From CAVORB01 sp964395315 (GTDB taxonomy: Bacteria > Pseudomonadota > Gammaproteobacteria > Chromatiales > Chromatiaceae): a stretch of 19,414 bases of DNA. The translations under genes and the position numbers were made by a program. Under the pieces are notes generated by a model. That model searched no databases. It worked only from the letters and a program-made list of their open reading frames with translations, and was not told where the DNA came from. Positions 6,663 through 14,156 of this stretch are shown one piece after another. The stretch lies in the NCBI GenBank assembly GCA_964395315.1, contig CAYNBI010000073.1, positions 1 through 19,414 on the forward strand. The letters run 5' to 3'. Position 1 is the stretch's first letter. Each line of letters starts with the position of its first letter.

Positions 6663-7331
6663 TTAGTCCGTCTCCGCTGGTTGTTGTTCCGGGTCCTTGA
6701 TGTGCCGCGCCAGATAGAACGCCTGCCCAATGACGAAGGCGATGGTGAGCCCCATCATACCGAATAGCTTGAAGTTCACCCAGGTGGCCTCCCGCTGCTG
6801 CGCGTCCTGGCACAGGGCGAGGAGATCCCCTGAAAAGTGCTCGCTGCAGTGTGCGAGATCGATCTCGGCAAGCCCCGACGCCTGGATCAGTTCCTGCTCG
6901 ATGCTGAAAAAGCCGCTGGCCACATAGAGGTTGGCGAGGCCGGACAGTATGAAAAACAGTACCCACAGCAGGTTCAGCCGGCGCCAGATCCCCGCCGGCA
7001 CCTCGATCGCGTGGCTCATCATGCGCTCGATCAGGGGGCGTTCGCCGACGAAATGGCTGGCGAGGAACGCGGCCGCGAACAGCCAGTTGACGACCGACGG
7101 CTTCCACATGATGAAGGTCCGGTCTTGCAGCGCGATCGTCAACCCGCCGAAGACCACGAGCAGGCCGAGTGTGACCAGGTGCATGGTCTCCGTGCGTCGG
7201 TGGCGCAGCCGCAGCCATCCGACCTGCAATACGGACGCGGCGATGGCGACGGCCGTGGCCACGTAGATGTCGTACACCTTGTAGGCGACGAAGAAGATCA
7301 GAACGGGGAAGAAATCGATCAGGAACTTCAT
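6663..7331 (-). CDS. yciB: Inner-membrane protein YciB (septation protein A)
   Basis: An integral inner-membrane protein linked in enterobacteria to cell-envelope synthesis and septation. The 222-residue sequence starts MKFLIDFFPVLIFFVAYK, nearly the family consensus. It continues with the typical MWKPSVVNWLFAAAFL, RRLNLLWVLFF and TWVNFKLFGMMGLT segments, with about five hydrophobic helices. It is about 40 residues longer than E. coli YciB (179). The surplus is one insertion at about residues 140-182, between LYVA and TWVNFK, containing two cysteines (C162, C174). ATG 7329-7331 is fixed by the conserved N-terminus; the ribosome site is weak. It lies 50 nt after the unknown protein and directly before yciI. 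Confidence 0.93.
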   Translation of the reverse strand: MKFLIDFFPVLIFFVAYKVYDIYVATAVAIAASVLQVGWLRLRHRRTETMHLVTLGLLVVFGGLTIALQDRTFIMWKPSVVNWLFAAAFLASHFVGERPLIERMMSHAIEVPAGIWRRLNLLWVLFFILSGLANLYVASGFFSIEQELIQASGLAEIDLAHCSEHFSGDLLALCQDAQQREATWVNFKLFGMMGLTIAFVIGQAFYLARHIKDPEQQPAETD

Positions 7332-7381
7332 GGCCGGTCTCTGGTGTTGCTCATGTCGCCGTCCCGGGCGCTGCGGCCGCT

Positions 7382-8131
7382 TCAGTGCAGGACGCGCTGC
7401 TCGCACCAGTGTTGGTAATAGGCTTCCATCACGCGGCGAACGTGGGGCGGATAGTCCAGGGCTTCCATCTGCTCCATCCCCTCGCGGAAAAACTCCGATG
7501 CCTCTTGCGGCAAGTGCTCAATCAGGGCCTGGAAGGCCTCGTTCATGAGCGCCGGATGGTGGCTGCGCGTGGCGACGATCGCGCGGTTGAGCAACAGCAC
7601 CCGCCAGGGGCGGGTCGGGTCGGTCGAGGACGTATCCTGCGACACCAGCGGGCTGACCGCGTTGACGAGCTCGCTCATGAGACCGTAGAGCTGTTCCAGG
7701 TCCGCCGGCTGCTTCAGCGAGTTGGCGAGGGCCGCCGCGCCGTTCACCGCTGGAGAGATGGTCGCGATCTCCCCGCCCTGGCGGGAGATCCAGCAGGCGA
7801 AGGGCAGGGCGAGGCCCTCGATGGTCCGCGCCTCTTGCGGCCGCCGCAGCCGGCCCGCCAGGGCCGAGAGGCTCGACAACAGGATCATCCCGTGCTCGCC
7901 GAGGGCATGGATGTCCTTGTCACCGAGACGGATCTCTCCCGTGCCGAGCGTGCCCTGAGGCTGCTCGCCTTCCAGGGTTCGCAGCCCGTCGAGAAGCCCA
8001 TCCAGTGCCTTGAGCAGGACCGTTGGATCCGTGTCGGAATCGCCGCCCAGGTCGTCGTAGGCTAGTTCCAGCTCCCCGCCCGCGCGGTGGAGCTCCTCGG
8101 AGATGTGAGCGATGTCGACGACGGGGATCAT
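7382..8131 (-). CDS. Hypothetical cytoplasmic protein
   Basis: A 249-residue acidic, mostly helical protein without signal peptide or membrane segment. I do not recognise a family. It has an Asp/Glu-rich N-terminus (ELAYDDLGGDSDTDP), a Leu-rich middle (GMILLSSLSALAGRL), a SRQGGEIATISPAVNG stretch and a C-terminal PPHVRRVMEAYYQHW segment. Even codon use and position at the head of the yciB-yciI group suggest a real gene. The start at 8129-8131 has no Shine-Dalgarno, but TAGAAT on the minus strand ends 9 nt upstream, which fits a near-leaderless mRNA. It is divergent from rnm with only 64 bp between the start codons. Confidence 0.78.
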   Translation of the reverse strand: MIPVVDIAHISEELHRAGGELELAYDDLGGDSDTDPTVLLKALDGLLDGLRTLEGEQPQGTLGTGEIRLGDKDIHALGEHGMILLSSLSALAGRLRRPQEARTIEGLALPFACWISRQGGEIATISPAVNGAAALANSLKQPADLEQLYGLMSELVNAVSPLVSQDTSSTDPTRPWRVLLLNRAIVATRSHHPALMNEAFQALIEHLPQEASEFFREGMEQMEALDYPPHVRRVMEAYYQHWCEQRVLH

Positions 8132-8140
8132 ACCGCGGCG

Positions 8141-8146
8141 ATTCTA
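8141..8146 (-). promoter_or_regulatory. -10 element for the hypothetical gene, near-leaderless
   Basis: TAGAAT on the minus strand with 9 nt to the ATG at 8131. Transcription would begin about 2 nt before the start codon. No convincing -35 is visible (CAGACG at 17 bp). Confidence 0.5.
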
Positions 8147-8182
8147 GCAGTCCGCCGCCCGATCGTCTGCCCGCGAATGAGG

Positions 8183-8188
8183 TAGAAT
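8183..8188 (+). promoter_or_regulatory. -10 element for rnm, apparently leaderless
   Basis: TAGAAT with 7 nt to ATG 8196, so transcription would start at or next to the start codon. No Shine-Dalgarno is present in the right place and no clear -35 is visible. It lies back to back with the minus-strand TAGAAT at 8141-8146. Confidence 0.55.
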
Positions 8189-8195
8189 CCCGCCG

Positions 8196-9053
8196 ATGAA
8201 TGCGCTTCCCGATCTCCACACCCATTCCACCGCCTCTGACGGCACGCTGGCGCCGCGCGCGCTCGTCCGCCGCGCCGCAGCGGCGGGCGTCCGTGTTCTG
8301 GCGCTCACTGATCACGATACCACCGCCGGTCTCGCCGAGGCGATGGAGGCCGCACGCCGGGTCGGCGTCGATCTGGTTCCCGGCGTCGAGATCTCGGTCA
8401 CCTGGGGTGGCCGCACGATCCACGTCCTGGGTCTGCGCTTCGACCCCGATGATGACGTGCTGCAGGCGGGGCTCGGGCGTCTGCGAGCTTATCGGCGCTG
8501 GCGCGCGGAGGAGATTGGCCGGCGTCTCGGCAAGGCCGGCATCGACGGCGCGCACCAGGGGGCTGTCGAGTTGAGCGGCGGGCAGCTGATCGGGCGTACC
8601 CACTTCGCGCGTTTCCTCGTCGGCCGCGGAATCGCCCGCGACGTTCGCGGCGTGTTCAAGCACTTCCTGGTCAAGGGCAAGCCGGGGCACGTGGCTGGCG
8701 ATTGGGCGACACTGGAGGAAGCCGTCGGCTGGATTCGCGCCGCCGGTGGTCAGGCGGTGCTGGCCCACCCGGCGCGTTATCGCTTCACCCGCAGCAAGCG
8801 GTTGCGTTTGATCGGAGAGCTGAAGGAGCTCGGCGGCAGCGGTATCGAGGTGGTCTCCGGCAGCCACAGCCGCGACGACGCCTTGGTCTTCGCCCGCCAT
8901 GCCCGGGAGAGCGGCCTCCTTGCATCCGCCGGCTCCGACTATCACGGTCCCGAGAATCCGTGGGTGGATCTCGGCAGGCTTCCGGCCTTGCCGGAGGGCT
9001 GTATCCCCATTTGGGCGTCCTGGACGCCGCATCCGCTGCTGGCGTCCGCTTAG
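8196..9053 (+). CDS. rnm: PHP-domain phosphoesterase Rnm (YciV/TrpH)
   Basis: A metal-dependent hydrolase. The E. coli orthologue (RNase AM, earlier YciV/TrpH) removes 5' nucleotides from short RNAs and from 5S/other rRNA ends and hydrolyses 3',5'-nucleoside bisphosphates. The 285-residue protein shows the PHP metal motifs in order: DLHTHSTASDG at the N-terminus, LTDHDTTAG, PGVEIS, VLAHPARY and GSDYHG. The segment THFARFLV followed by VFKHFLVKGKPGHV matches E. coli YciV closely. ATG 8196 puts the first metal motif at residue 6, as expected. The next gene, yciO, follows after 18 nt, the same pair order as in E. coli. Confidence 0.93.
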   Translation: MNALPDLHTHSTASDGTLAPRALVRRAAAAGVRVLALTDHDTTAGLAEAMEAARRVGVDLVPGVEISVTWGGRTIHVLGLRFDPDDDVLQAGLGRLRAYRRWRAEEIGRRLGKAGIDGAHQGAVELSGGQLIGRTHFARFLVGRGIARDVRGVFKHFLVKGKPGHVAGDWATLEEAVGWIRAAGGQAVLAHPARYRFTRSKRLRLIGELKELGGSGIEVVSGSHSRDDALVFARHARESGLLASAGSDYHGPENPWVDLGRLPALPEGCIPIWASWTPHPLLASA

Positions 9054-9071
9054 CACGAGAAGAAGTACCCG

Positions 9072-9695
9072 ATGGCGCAGTTCTTTCAGGTCCACCCGGA
9101 CAACCCCCAGGTCCGGCTGATCAGACGCTCGGTGGACATCCTGCTCGAGGGCGGAGTCATCGTTTACCCGACCGACTCCTCCTACGCGCTAGGGTGCCAG
9201 ATCGGCGAGAAGTCGGCCATGGAGCGCATCCGGCGCATCCGCAGCCTGGACGACAAGCACAACTTCACCCTGGTGTGCCGCGACCTCTCGGAGATCACCA
9301 CCTACGCCAGGATCGACAACCAGGCATTCCGGCTCCTCAAGGTACTCACGCCCGGTCCCTACACCTTCATCTTCGAGGGCACCAAGCAGGTACCGCGGCG
9401 CCTGATGCACCCGAGGCGCAAGAGCATCGGCATCCGTGTGCCGGACAACGCGATCTGCCGCGAACTGCTGGCGACGCTCGATCAACCCATTCTGAGCACG
9501 ACCCTGATCCTGCCCGGCGATGACACGCCGCTGACCGATCCCTACGAGATGCGCGACCTGCTCGATCGCCAGGTGGACCTGGTGATCGATGGCGGTTTCT
9601 GCGGCCTGGAGCCGACCACTGTGGTGGACATGACGCAGGACCCGCCCGCCGTGACCCGGGTCGGCAAGGGCGACGCGTCGCTGTTCGCGGAGTGA
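9072..9695 (+). CDS. yciO: YciO, Sua5/YciO/YrdC-family protein
   Basis: A relative of threonylcarbamoyl-AMP synthase (TsaC), which makes the activated intermediate for t6A in tRNA. YciO has the same fold but its physiological role is unsettled. The 207-residue protein matches E. coli YciO along its length as I recall it: MAQFFQVHPDNPQ start, GGVIVYPTDSSYALGC nucleotide-binding segment, HNFTLVCRDLSE, TPGPYTFI, KSIGIRVP and PTTVVDMT. It follows rnm by 18 nt and is probably co-transcribed with it. A separate TsaC elsewhere would be expected to carry the essential tRNA function. Confidence 0.93.
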   Translation: MAQFFQVHPDNPQVRLIRRSVDILLEGGVIVYPTDSSYALGCQIGEKSAMERIRRIRSLDDKHNFTLVCRDLSEITTYARIDNQAFRLLKVLTPGPYTFIFEGTKQVPRRLMHPRRKSIGIRVPDNAICRELLATLDQPILSTTLILPGDDTPLTDPYEMRDLLDRQVDLVIDGGFCGLEPTTVVDMTQDPPAVTRVGKGDASLFAE

Positions 9696-9756
9696 ACCGC
9701 CTCGCGGGCATGCATTCCGGCCGGACCTGGCGCCTCCCTGGATGGGGCCGCATCCC

Positions 9757-9765
9757 TGGTATACT
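9757..9765 (+). promoter_or_regulatory. Extended -10 promoter of the site-2 protease gene, leaderless
   Basis: TGG-TATACT is an extended -10 (TGn plus a near-consensus hexamer) ending 6 nt before ATG 9772. Transcription would start at the start codon, and there is no Shine-Dalgarno. It implies a separate promoter for the protease-trpS-scpAB run, inside the rnm-yciO to rluB cluster. Confidence 0.6.
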
Positions 9766-9771
9766 TCGCCG

Positions 9772-10443
9772 ATGAACGCCCTCAACAGTATGCAGCTGCT
9801 CGCGGTCATCGCGTTGCCGGTGCTGTTCGCCATCACGGTGCACGAGGCCGCCCACGGCTGGATGGCCGGCCGTCTCGGCGACCAGACGGCGACCATGCTG
9901 GGGCGCGTGACCCTCAATCCGATCAAGCACATCGATCCCGTGGGCACGCTTCTGGTCCCGCTGGCAACCTTCCTGCTCACCGGCTTCCTGTTCGGCTGGG
10001 CCAAGCCGGTGCCCATCAACGGACGGAATCTGCGCAACCCGCGCCGGGACATGGCCCTGGTGGCGCTCGCGGGCCCAGGCGCGAATCTCGCGATGGCGGT
10101 GATCTGGGGCCTGGTGGTCAACCTGGGCCTCGCCATGTGGGGCACATCCCAGTGGGTGGCGCTGCCGCTGGTGTACATGGGCGCCGCCGGCGTGCTCATC
10201 AATGTCATCCTCATGGCCCTGAACCTGTTTCCGTTGCTGCCCCTGGACGGTGGCCGCGTGCTCAATTCGCTGCTGCCGCCCGCCTGGTCCGCCAAGTTCT
10301 CCCGACTGGAGCCGTTCGGTTTGATCGTGCTGATCGTCCTGCTGGTCACGGGCCTGCTTGGTGCGGTCTTGCTGCCAGTCATCGAGTTGACGATCGGTGT
10401 GATGCCGGGCTCCGGTGTGGTGAAAGAGCTGTTCCTGACCTGA
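9772..10443 (+). CDS. Site-2 protease family (M50) membrane metalloprotease
   Basis: An integral membrane zinc metalloprotease of the S2P/SpoIVFB type that would cut membrane-embedded substrates; the substrate is not known. The 223-residue protein has the HEAAH zinc motif at residues 24-28 within the first helix. The second motif, NLFPLLPLDGG, supplies Asp159. About five or six hydrophobic segments are visible and there is no PDZ domain, as in the compact S2P group common in proteobacterial trpS/scpA neighbourhoods. ATG 9772 is chosen over in-frame ATG 9742 because an extended -10 ends 6 nt before it and MNALNSMQLL is a plausible N-terminus. trpS follows after 20 nt. Confidence 0.9.
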   Translation: MNALNSMQLLAVIALPVLFAITVHEAAHGWMAGRLGDQTATMLGRVTLNPIKHIDPVGTLLVPLATFLLTGFLFGWAKPVPINGRNLRNPRRDMALVALAGPGANLAMAVIWGLVVNLGLAMWGTSQWVALPLVYMGAAGVLINVILMALNLFPLLPLDGGRVLNSLLPPAWSAKFSRLEPFGLIVLIVLLVTGLLGAVLLPVIELTIGVMPGSGVVKELFLT

Positions 10444-10463
10444 ACCCTGAAGGAAAACCGTCC

Positions 10464-11681
10464 TTGAACGCCGTATCCCCCCAGAACGCCCGTGTCCTCT
10501 CCGGCATGCGTCCCACCGGTCGTCTGCACCTCGGTCACTATCACGGCGTGCTCAAGAACTGGCTCGAGCTCCAGCACGAGTACGAGTGCTTCTTTTTCGT
10601 CGCGGACTGGCACGCCCTGACCACCGCCTACGAGGACCCCTCCATCATCCCGGACAGCATCTGGGACATGGTGGTGGACTGGCTCGCCGCCGGCATCAAC
10701 CCGGGCTCCGCGACCCTGTTCATCCAATCGCGGGTGCCGGAGCACGCGGAGCTGCACCTGCTGCTGTCCATGATCACCCCGCTCGGGTGGCTGGAACGGG
10801 TGCCGAGCTACAAGGACCAGCAGGAGAGGCTGAAGGAGAAGGACCTTGCCACGTATGGTTTCCTCGGCTATCCCCTGCTGCAGAGCGCGGACATCCTGAT
10901 GTACAAGGCACACCTGGTGCCGGTGGGTGAGGACCAAGTGGCCCACGTCGAGCTGACGCGCGAGATCGCGCGCCGCTTCAACCACATCTACGGCCGCGAG
11001 CCTGGCTTCGAGCAGAAGGCCGAGCAGGCCAAGCGCAAGATGGGCAAGAAGCACGCGAAGCTGTTCGACAAGCTGCGCAGGAGCTACATGGAGCAAGGGG
11101 ACCAGGAGGCGCTGCAGGTGGCGCAGGCCCTGCTCGAGTCCCAGGGCAACATCACCATGAGCGACCGCGAGCGCCTGTTCGGCTATCTCGAGGGCGGTGG
11201 GAGGATCATCCTGCCCGAACCCCAGCCGCTGCTGACCAAGGCATCCAAGATGCCGGGTTTGGACGGGCAGAAGATGTCGAAATCCTACAACAACACGATT
11301 TCGCTCCGCGACGACCCGGTGGAGGTGGAGAAGTCCCTGCGTACCATGCCCACGGACCCGGCCCGGGTGCGCCGCACGGATCCGGGTGATCCGGACAAGT
11401 GCCCGGTGTGGCAGCTGCATCAGGTCTATTCCGACGACGACGTCCGGGCCTGGGTGCAGGAGGGCTGCCGTTCCGCCGGGATCGGCTGCATCGAGTGCAA
11501 GCAGCCGGTGATCGACGGTGTGCTTGCCGAGCTGCGTCCCATCCAGGAACGCGCGGTCGAGCTGGAGCAGCAGCCCGACCTGGTGCGCAACGTCATAAAC
11601 GAAGGTTGCGACGCCGCCCGTGACATGGCGCGGGAGACCATGGAGGAGGTGCGGCACGCGATGTCGCTGGTGTTCCGTTGA
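10464..11681 (+). CDS. trpS: Tryptophanyl-tRNA synthetase with insertion and Cys cluster
   Basis: Charges tRNA-Trp with tryptophan. The class I signatures are HLGH at residues 22-25 and KMSKS at 270-274. At 405 residues it is longer than the usual 330 or so. A charged Lys/Arg/Glu-rich insertion of about 70 residues (about 178-247) lies between FNHIYG and ILPEPQP. After KMSKS, four cysteines (C313, C335, C342, C345) form C-x21-C-x6-C-x2-C, close to the [4Fe-4S] motif described for Thermotoga maritima TrpRS. The start is TTG 10464, with AGGA at 10451-10454 nine nt upstream; the next ATG (10506) would cut off residues before the HIGH region. Its TGA overlaps the proposed TTG start of scpA. Confidence 0.94.
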   Translation: MNAVSPQNARVLSGMRPTGRLHLGHYHGVLKNWLELQHEYECFFFVADWHALTTAYEDPSIIPDSIWDMVVDWLAAGINPGSATLFIQSRVPEHAELHLLLSMITPLGWLERVPSYKDQQERLKEKDLATYGFLGYPLLQSADILMYKAHLVPVGEDQVAHVELTREIARRFNHIYGREPGFEQKAEQAKRKMGKKHAKLFDKLRRSYMEQGDQEALQVAQALLESQGNITMSDRERLFGYLEGGGRIILPEPQPLLTKASKMPGLDGQKMSKSYNNTISLRDDPVEVEKSLRTMPTDPARVRRTDPGDPDKCPVWQLHQVYSDDDVRAWVQEGCRSAGIGCIECKQPVIDGVLAELRPIQERAVELEQQPDLVRNVINEGCDAARDMARETMEEVRHAMSLVFR

Positions 11682-12511
11682 GCGCCGGGACAGTCGACAC
11701 GCCACCCCCGGAGGTCCCCCGTCCGGCTCAGCAGGAGATGCCGTTCGCCATCGTGCAGGGTTGTCCGCTGCTCACCCTGCCGCAGGATCTCTACATACCG
11801 CCCGATGCCCTCGAGGTCTTCCTCGACGCCTTCGAGGGGCCGCTGGATTTGCTGCTCTATCTCATCAAGCGCCAGAACCTGGATATCCTGGATATCCCCA
11901 TCGCCCAGATCACGGCCCAGTACATGGAGTACGTGGAGCTGATGAAGGACATGCGCCTGGAGCTTGCCGCGGAGTATCTGGTGATGGCCGCCATGCTGGC
12001 CGAGATCAAGTCGCGCATGCTCCTGCCGCGTCCCGCGGAGGCCGAGGACGAAGAAGACCCGCGGGCCGAACTGGTGCGCCGGCTGCAAGAGTACGAGCGT
12101 TTCAAGAAGGCGGCCCTGGATCTGGACGAGCTGCCGCGGCTGGAGCGGGACCTGTTCGCGACCGAGGTCGAGGTGCCGCCAGGACACGTGCGCCGGCTGC
12201 CGCCGGAGGTGGACTTGCGGGAGGTGCTGCTCGCCCTGCGCGACGTCCTCGCCCGCGCCGATCTCTTCACCAGCCACCGGGTCGAGAAGGAATCCCTGAG
12301 CATGCGCGAGCGCATGTCGCTGGTGCTGGAGAAGGTGCGTGGCCATGGCTTTGTGCCCTTCGTTCACCTGTTCGAGCTGCACGAGGGGCGCCCCGGGATC
12401 GTGGTCACCTTCCTCGCGCTGCTCGAGCTGATCAAGAGCGCGACCATCGAGCTGGTCCAGTCCGAGCCCTTCGCGCCGATCCACGTGCGCATGCGGGGAG
12501 CCGAGGGATGA
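11678..12511 (+). CDS. scpA: Segregation and condensation protein A (kleisin)
   Basis: The kleisin subunit of the SMC-ScpAB condensin, bridging SMC heads to organise and segregate the chromosome. The 277-residue protein contains the family core LEVFLDAFEGPLDLLLYLI, then QNLDILDIPIAQIT, AAEYLVMAAMLAEIKSRMLL and a C-terminal winged-helix region (VTFLALLELIKS). The start is uncertain. TTG 11678 overlaps the trpS stop (TTGA) and would rely on coupling. ATG 11738, beginning MPFAIVQGCPLL, is the alternative, with AGGAG too close to act. The start differs by 20 residues of no clear domain. scpB overlaps its end by ATGA. Confidence 0.92.
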   Translation: MSAGTVDTPPPEVPRPAQQEMPFAIVQGCPLLTLPQDLYIPPDALEVFLDAFEGPLDLLLYLIKRQNLDILDIPIAQITAQYMEYVELMKDMRLELAAEYLVMAAMLAEIKSRMLLPRPAEAEDEEDPRAELVRRLQEYERFKKAALDLDELPRLERDLFATEVEVPPGHVRRLPPEVDLREVLLALRDVLARADLFTSHRVEKESLSMRERMSLVLEKVRGHGFVPFVHLFELHEGRPGIVVTFLALLELIKSATIELVQSEPFAPIHVRMRGAEG

Positions 12512-13161
12512 GCGGACGCCCGCCGTTGAAGATGATCCTGGAGGGCGCGCTGCTCGCCGCCGGGGGGCCGGTCACGATGGACACCCTGCTGAGCCTGTTC
12601 GGCGAGGAGGAGCGCCCGACGCGGGACGAGGCCCTCGATGCGCTTTCCTCCCTGGAGCGGGACTACCAGGAGCGCGGGATCGAGCTGGTGGAGGTGGCCG
12701 GCGGATACCGCGTGCAGGTGTGCCGCGAAGCCGCCCCCTGGGTGGCGCGGCTGTGGGACGAGAAGCCCGCGCGTTATTCCCGCGCGCTGCTGGAGACCTT
12801 GGCGCTGGTCGCCTACCGTCAGCCGATCACCCGCGGCGAGATCGAGGACATCCGCGGCGTGGCCGTCAGCACCAACATCGTAAAGACCCTCACCGAGCGG
12901 GAATGGATTCGGGTGGTGGGTCACCGCGACGTGCCAGGCCGGCCCGCGCTCTTCGCAACCACCCGCAAGTTTCTCGACTACTTCGGTCTGCGCTCCCTCA
13001 ACGATCTGCCGACCCTGGCCGAGATCCGCGACCCCGAGTTCCTCGGCGACGAGCTGCCGCTGGACGAGCCGGAGCAGCCCGCTCGTGAGCCGCGGGGCAC
13101 TGAGGCTCCGATGGCATGGGAGAATTCCGAGACACCCCCGGCATCCGACGGCGAGGTTTGA
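12508..13161 (+). CDS. scpB: Segregation and condensation protein B
   Basis: Partner of ScpA in the SMC condensin complex. The 217-residue protein has two winged-helix domains (about residues 5-85 and 90-165). The diagnostic stretches are LKMILEGALLAAGGPVTMD, SRALLETLALVAYRQPITRGEIE and RGVAVSTNIVKTLTEREWI, followed by GRPALFATTRKFLDYFGL. The C-terminal 45 residues are acidic and Pro-rich and probably disordered. ATG 12508 overlaps the scpA stop as ATGA, so the two are translationally coupled and made together. Confidence 0.95.
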   Translation: MSGRPPLKMILEGALLAAGGPVTMDTLLSLFGEEERPTRDEALDALSSLERDYQERGIELVEVAGGYRVQVCREAAPWVARLWDEKPARYSRALLETLALVAYRQPITRGEIEDIRGVAVSTNIVKTLTEREWIRVVGHRDVPGRPALFATTRKFLDYFGLRSLNDLPTLAEIRDPEFLGDELPLDEPEQPAREPRGTEAPMAWENSETPPASDGEV

Positions 13162-13247
13162 GCCGCTCGGCGCCGTTGCCGGTCGCCGTCTGGCCAACTC
13201 CGCACTCGCACGCTCGCGGGAACGTTTCTTCTGGATAGCCGAAGCGA

Positions 13248-14156
13248 ATGACCAACACCAAGAAACAGAACCGCAGTCCGCCGCCGGCCGAGCCCGTGCG
13301 CCTGCAGAAGTCCCTGGCCGAGGCCGGACTCGGCTCACGACGCGAGATCGAGGGCTGGATCACAGAGGGACGGGTGCGGGTGAACGGCAAGGTCGCCAAG
13401 CTCGGCGACAAGGTGGTGCCGGAAGACCGGATTCAGGTCGACGGCAGGGAGGTCAAGCGCCGCCAGCATCGCCGCGCCGAGATCAGGGTCATCGCCTACA
13501 ACAAGCCTGAGGGGGAGCTGGTGACCCGCCACGACCCGGAGGGCCGGCGCACGGTGTTCGGCCGCCTGCCAAGGCTCAAGACCGGGCGCTGGATCGCGGT
13601 CGGGCGCCTGGACATCAACACCTCCGGCCTGCTGCTGCTCACCGACAACGGGGAGCTGGCCAACCGGCTCATGCACCCGTCGCGGGAGGTGGAGCGGGAA
13701 TACGCGGTTCGCGTCCTGGGCGGCGCAACGCCGGAGGCCCTGCATCGGCTCACCCACGGGATCGAGCTCGAGGATGGCACGGCCCGTTTCGAGGAGATCG
13801 TCGAGTCCGGCGGCACTGGCGCCAACCGCTGGTATCACGTTGTTCTGCGAGAGGGCCGCAACCGCGAGGTGCGCCGCCTGTGGGAGGCCGCCGGCTGCAC
13901 CGTCAGCCGCCTGATGCGCGTGCGTTATGGCAACGTGATCCTTGGGCCGAGGGTCTTCAGCGGCCATTGGCGCGATGTCACCGAGGATGAGCTCGACGGC
14001 CTGCTGTCGGTCGCCGGCATGAAGCGGCCACATCCGCCAAAGCTGGCCAGGCCGTGGGGGAGGCCGCACGGGACGGAAGGCGCCGAGAAAGAGGGCAGGC
14101 AAAGACAACGGAAGCCATATCCCGGCAACTCGCGTCGCGGGAAGACGGACCGATAG
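13248..14156 (+). CDS. rluB: 23S rRNA pseudouridine(2605) synthase RluB
   Basis: Converts a uridine of 23S rRNA (U2605 in E. coli) to pseudouridine near the peptidyl-transferase centre. The 302-residue protein has an S4 RNA-binding domain (about 16-70: LQKSLAEAGLGSRREIEGWI, GRVRVNGK). It is followed by a RsuA/RluB-type catalytic domain with GRLDINTSGLLLLT, whose Asp122 is the expected catalytic residue, and REGRNREVRRLWEAAG. The last 45 residues are Lys/Arg/Pro-rich, as in RluB of other gammaproteobacteria. The start at 13248 is supported by the N-terminus; the ribosome site is poor. The 86-nt gap after scpB shows no clear terminator. RluF/RsuA paralogues are less likely given the scpB context. 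Confidence 0.92.
   Translation: MTNTKKQNRSPPPAEPVRLQKSLAEAGLGSRREIEGWITEGRVRVNGKVAKLGDKVVPEDRIQVDGREVKRRQHRRAEIRVIAYNKPEGELVTRHDPEGRRTVFGRLPRLKTGRWIAVGRLDINTSGLLLLTDNGELANRLMHPSREVEREYAVRVLGGATPEALHRLTHGIELEDGTARFEEIVESGGTGANRWYHVVLREGRNREVRRLWEAAGCTVSRLMRVRYGNVILGPRVFSGHWRDVTEDELDGLLSVAGMKRPHPPKLARPWGRPHGTEGAEKEGRQRQRKPYPGNSRRGKTDR

Noticed and set aside
9742..9771. In-frame ATG at 9742 as start of the site-2 protease
   Set aside because: The extended -10 hexamer lies between it and ATG 9772, and the extra ten residues look unlike a membrane-protein N-terminus.
9189..11705. Very long open frame (838 codons) on the minus strand
   Set aside because: It is antisense to yciO, the protease gene and trpS, all of which have clear family motifs. 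Low-complexity, His/Leu/Arg-rich translation and GC-rich codon bias explain the lack of stops.
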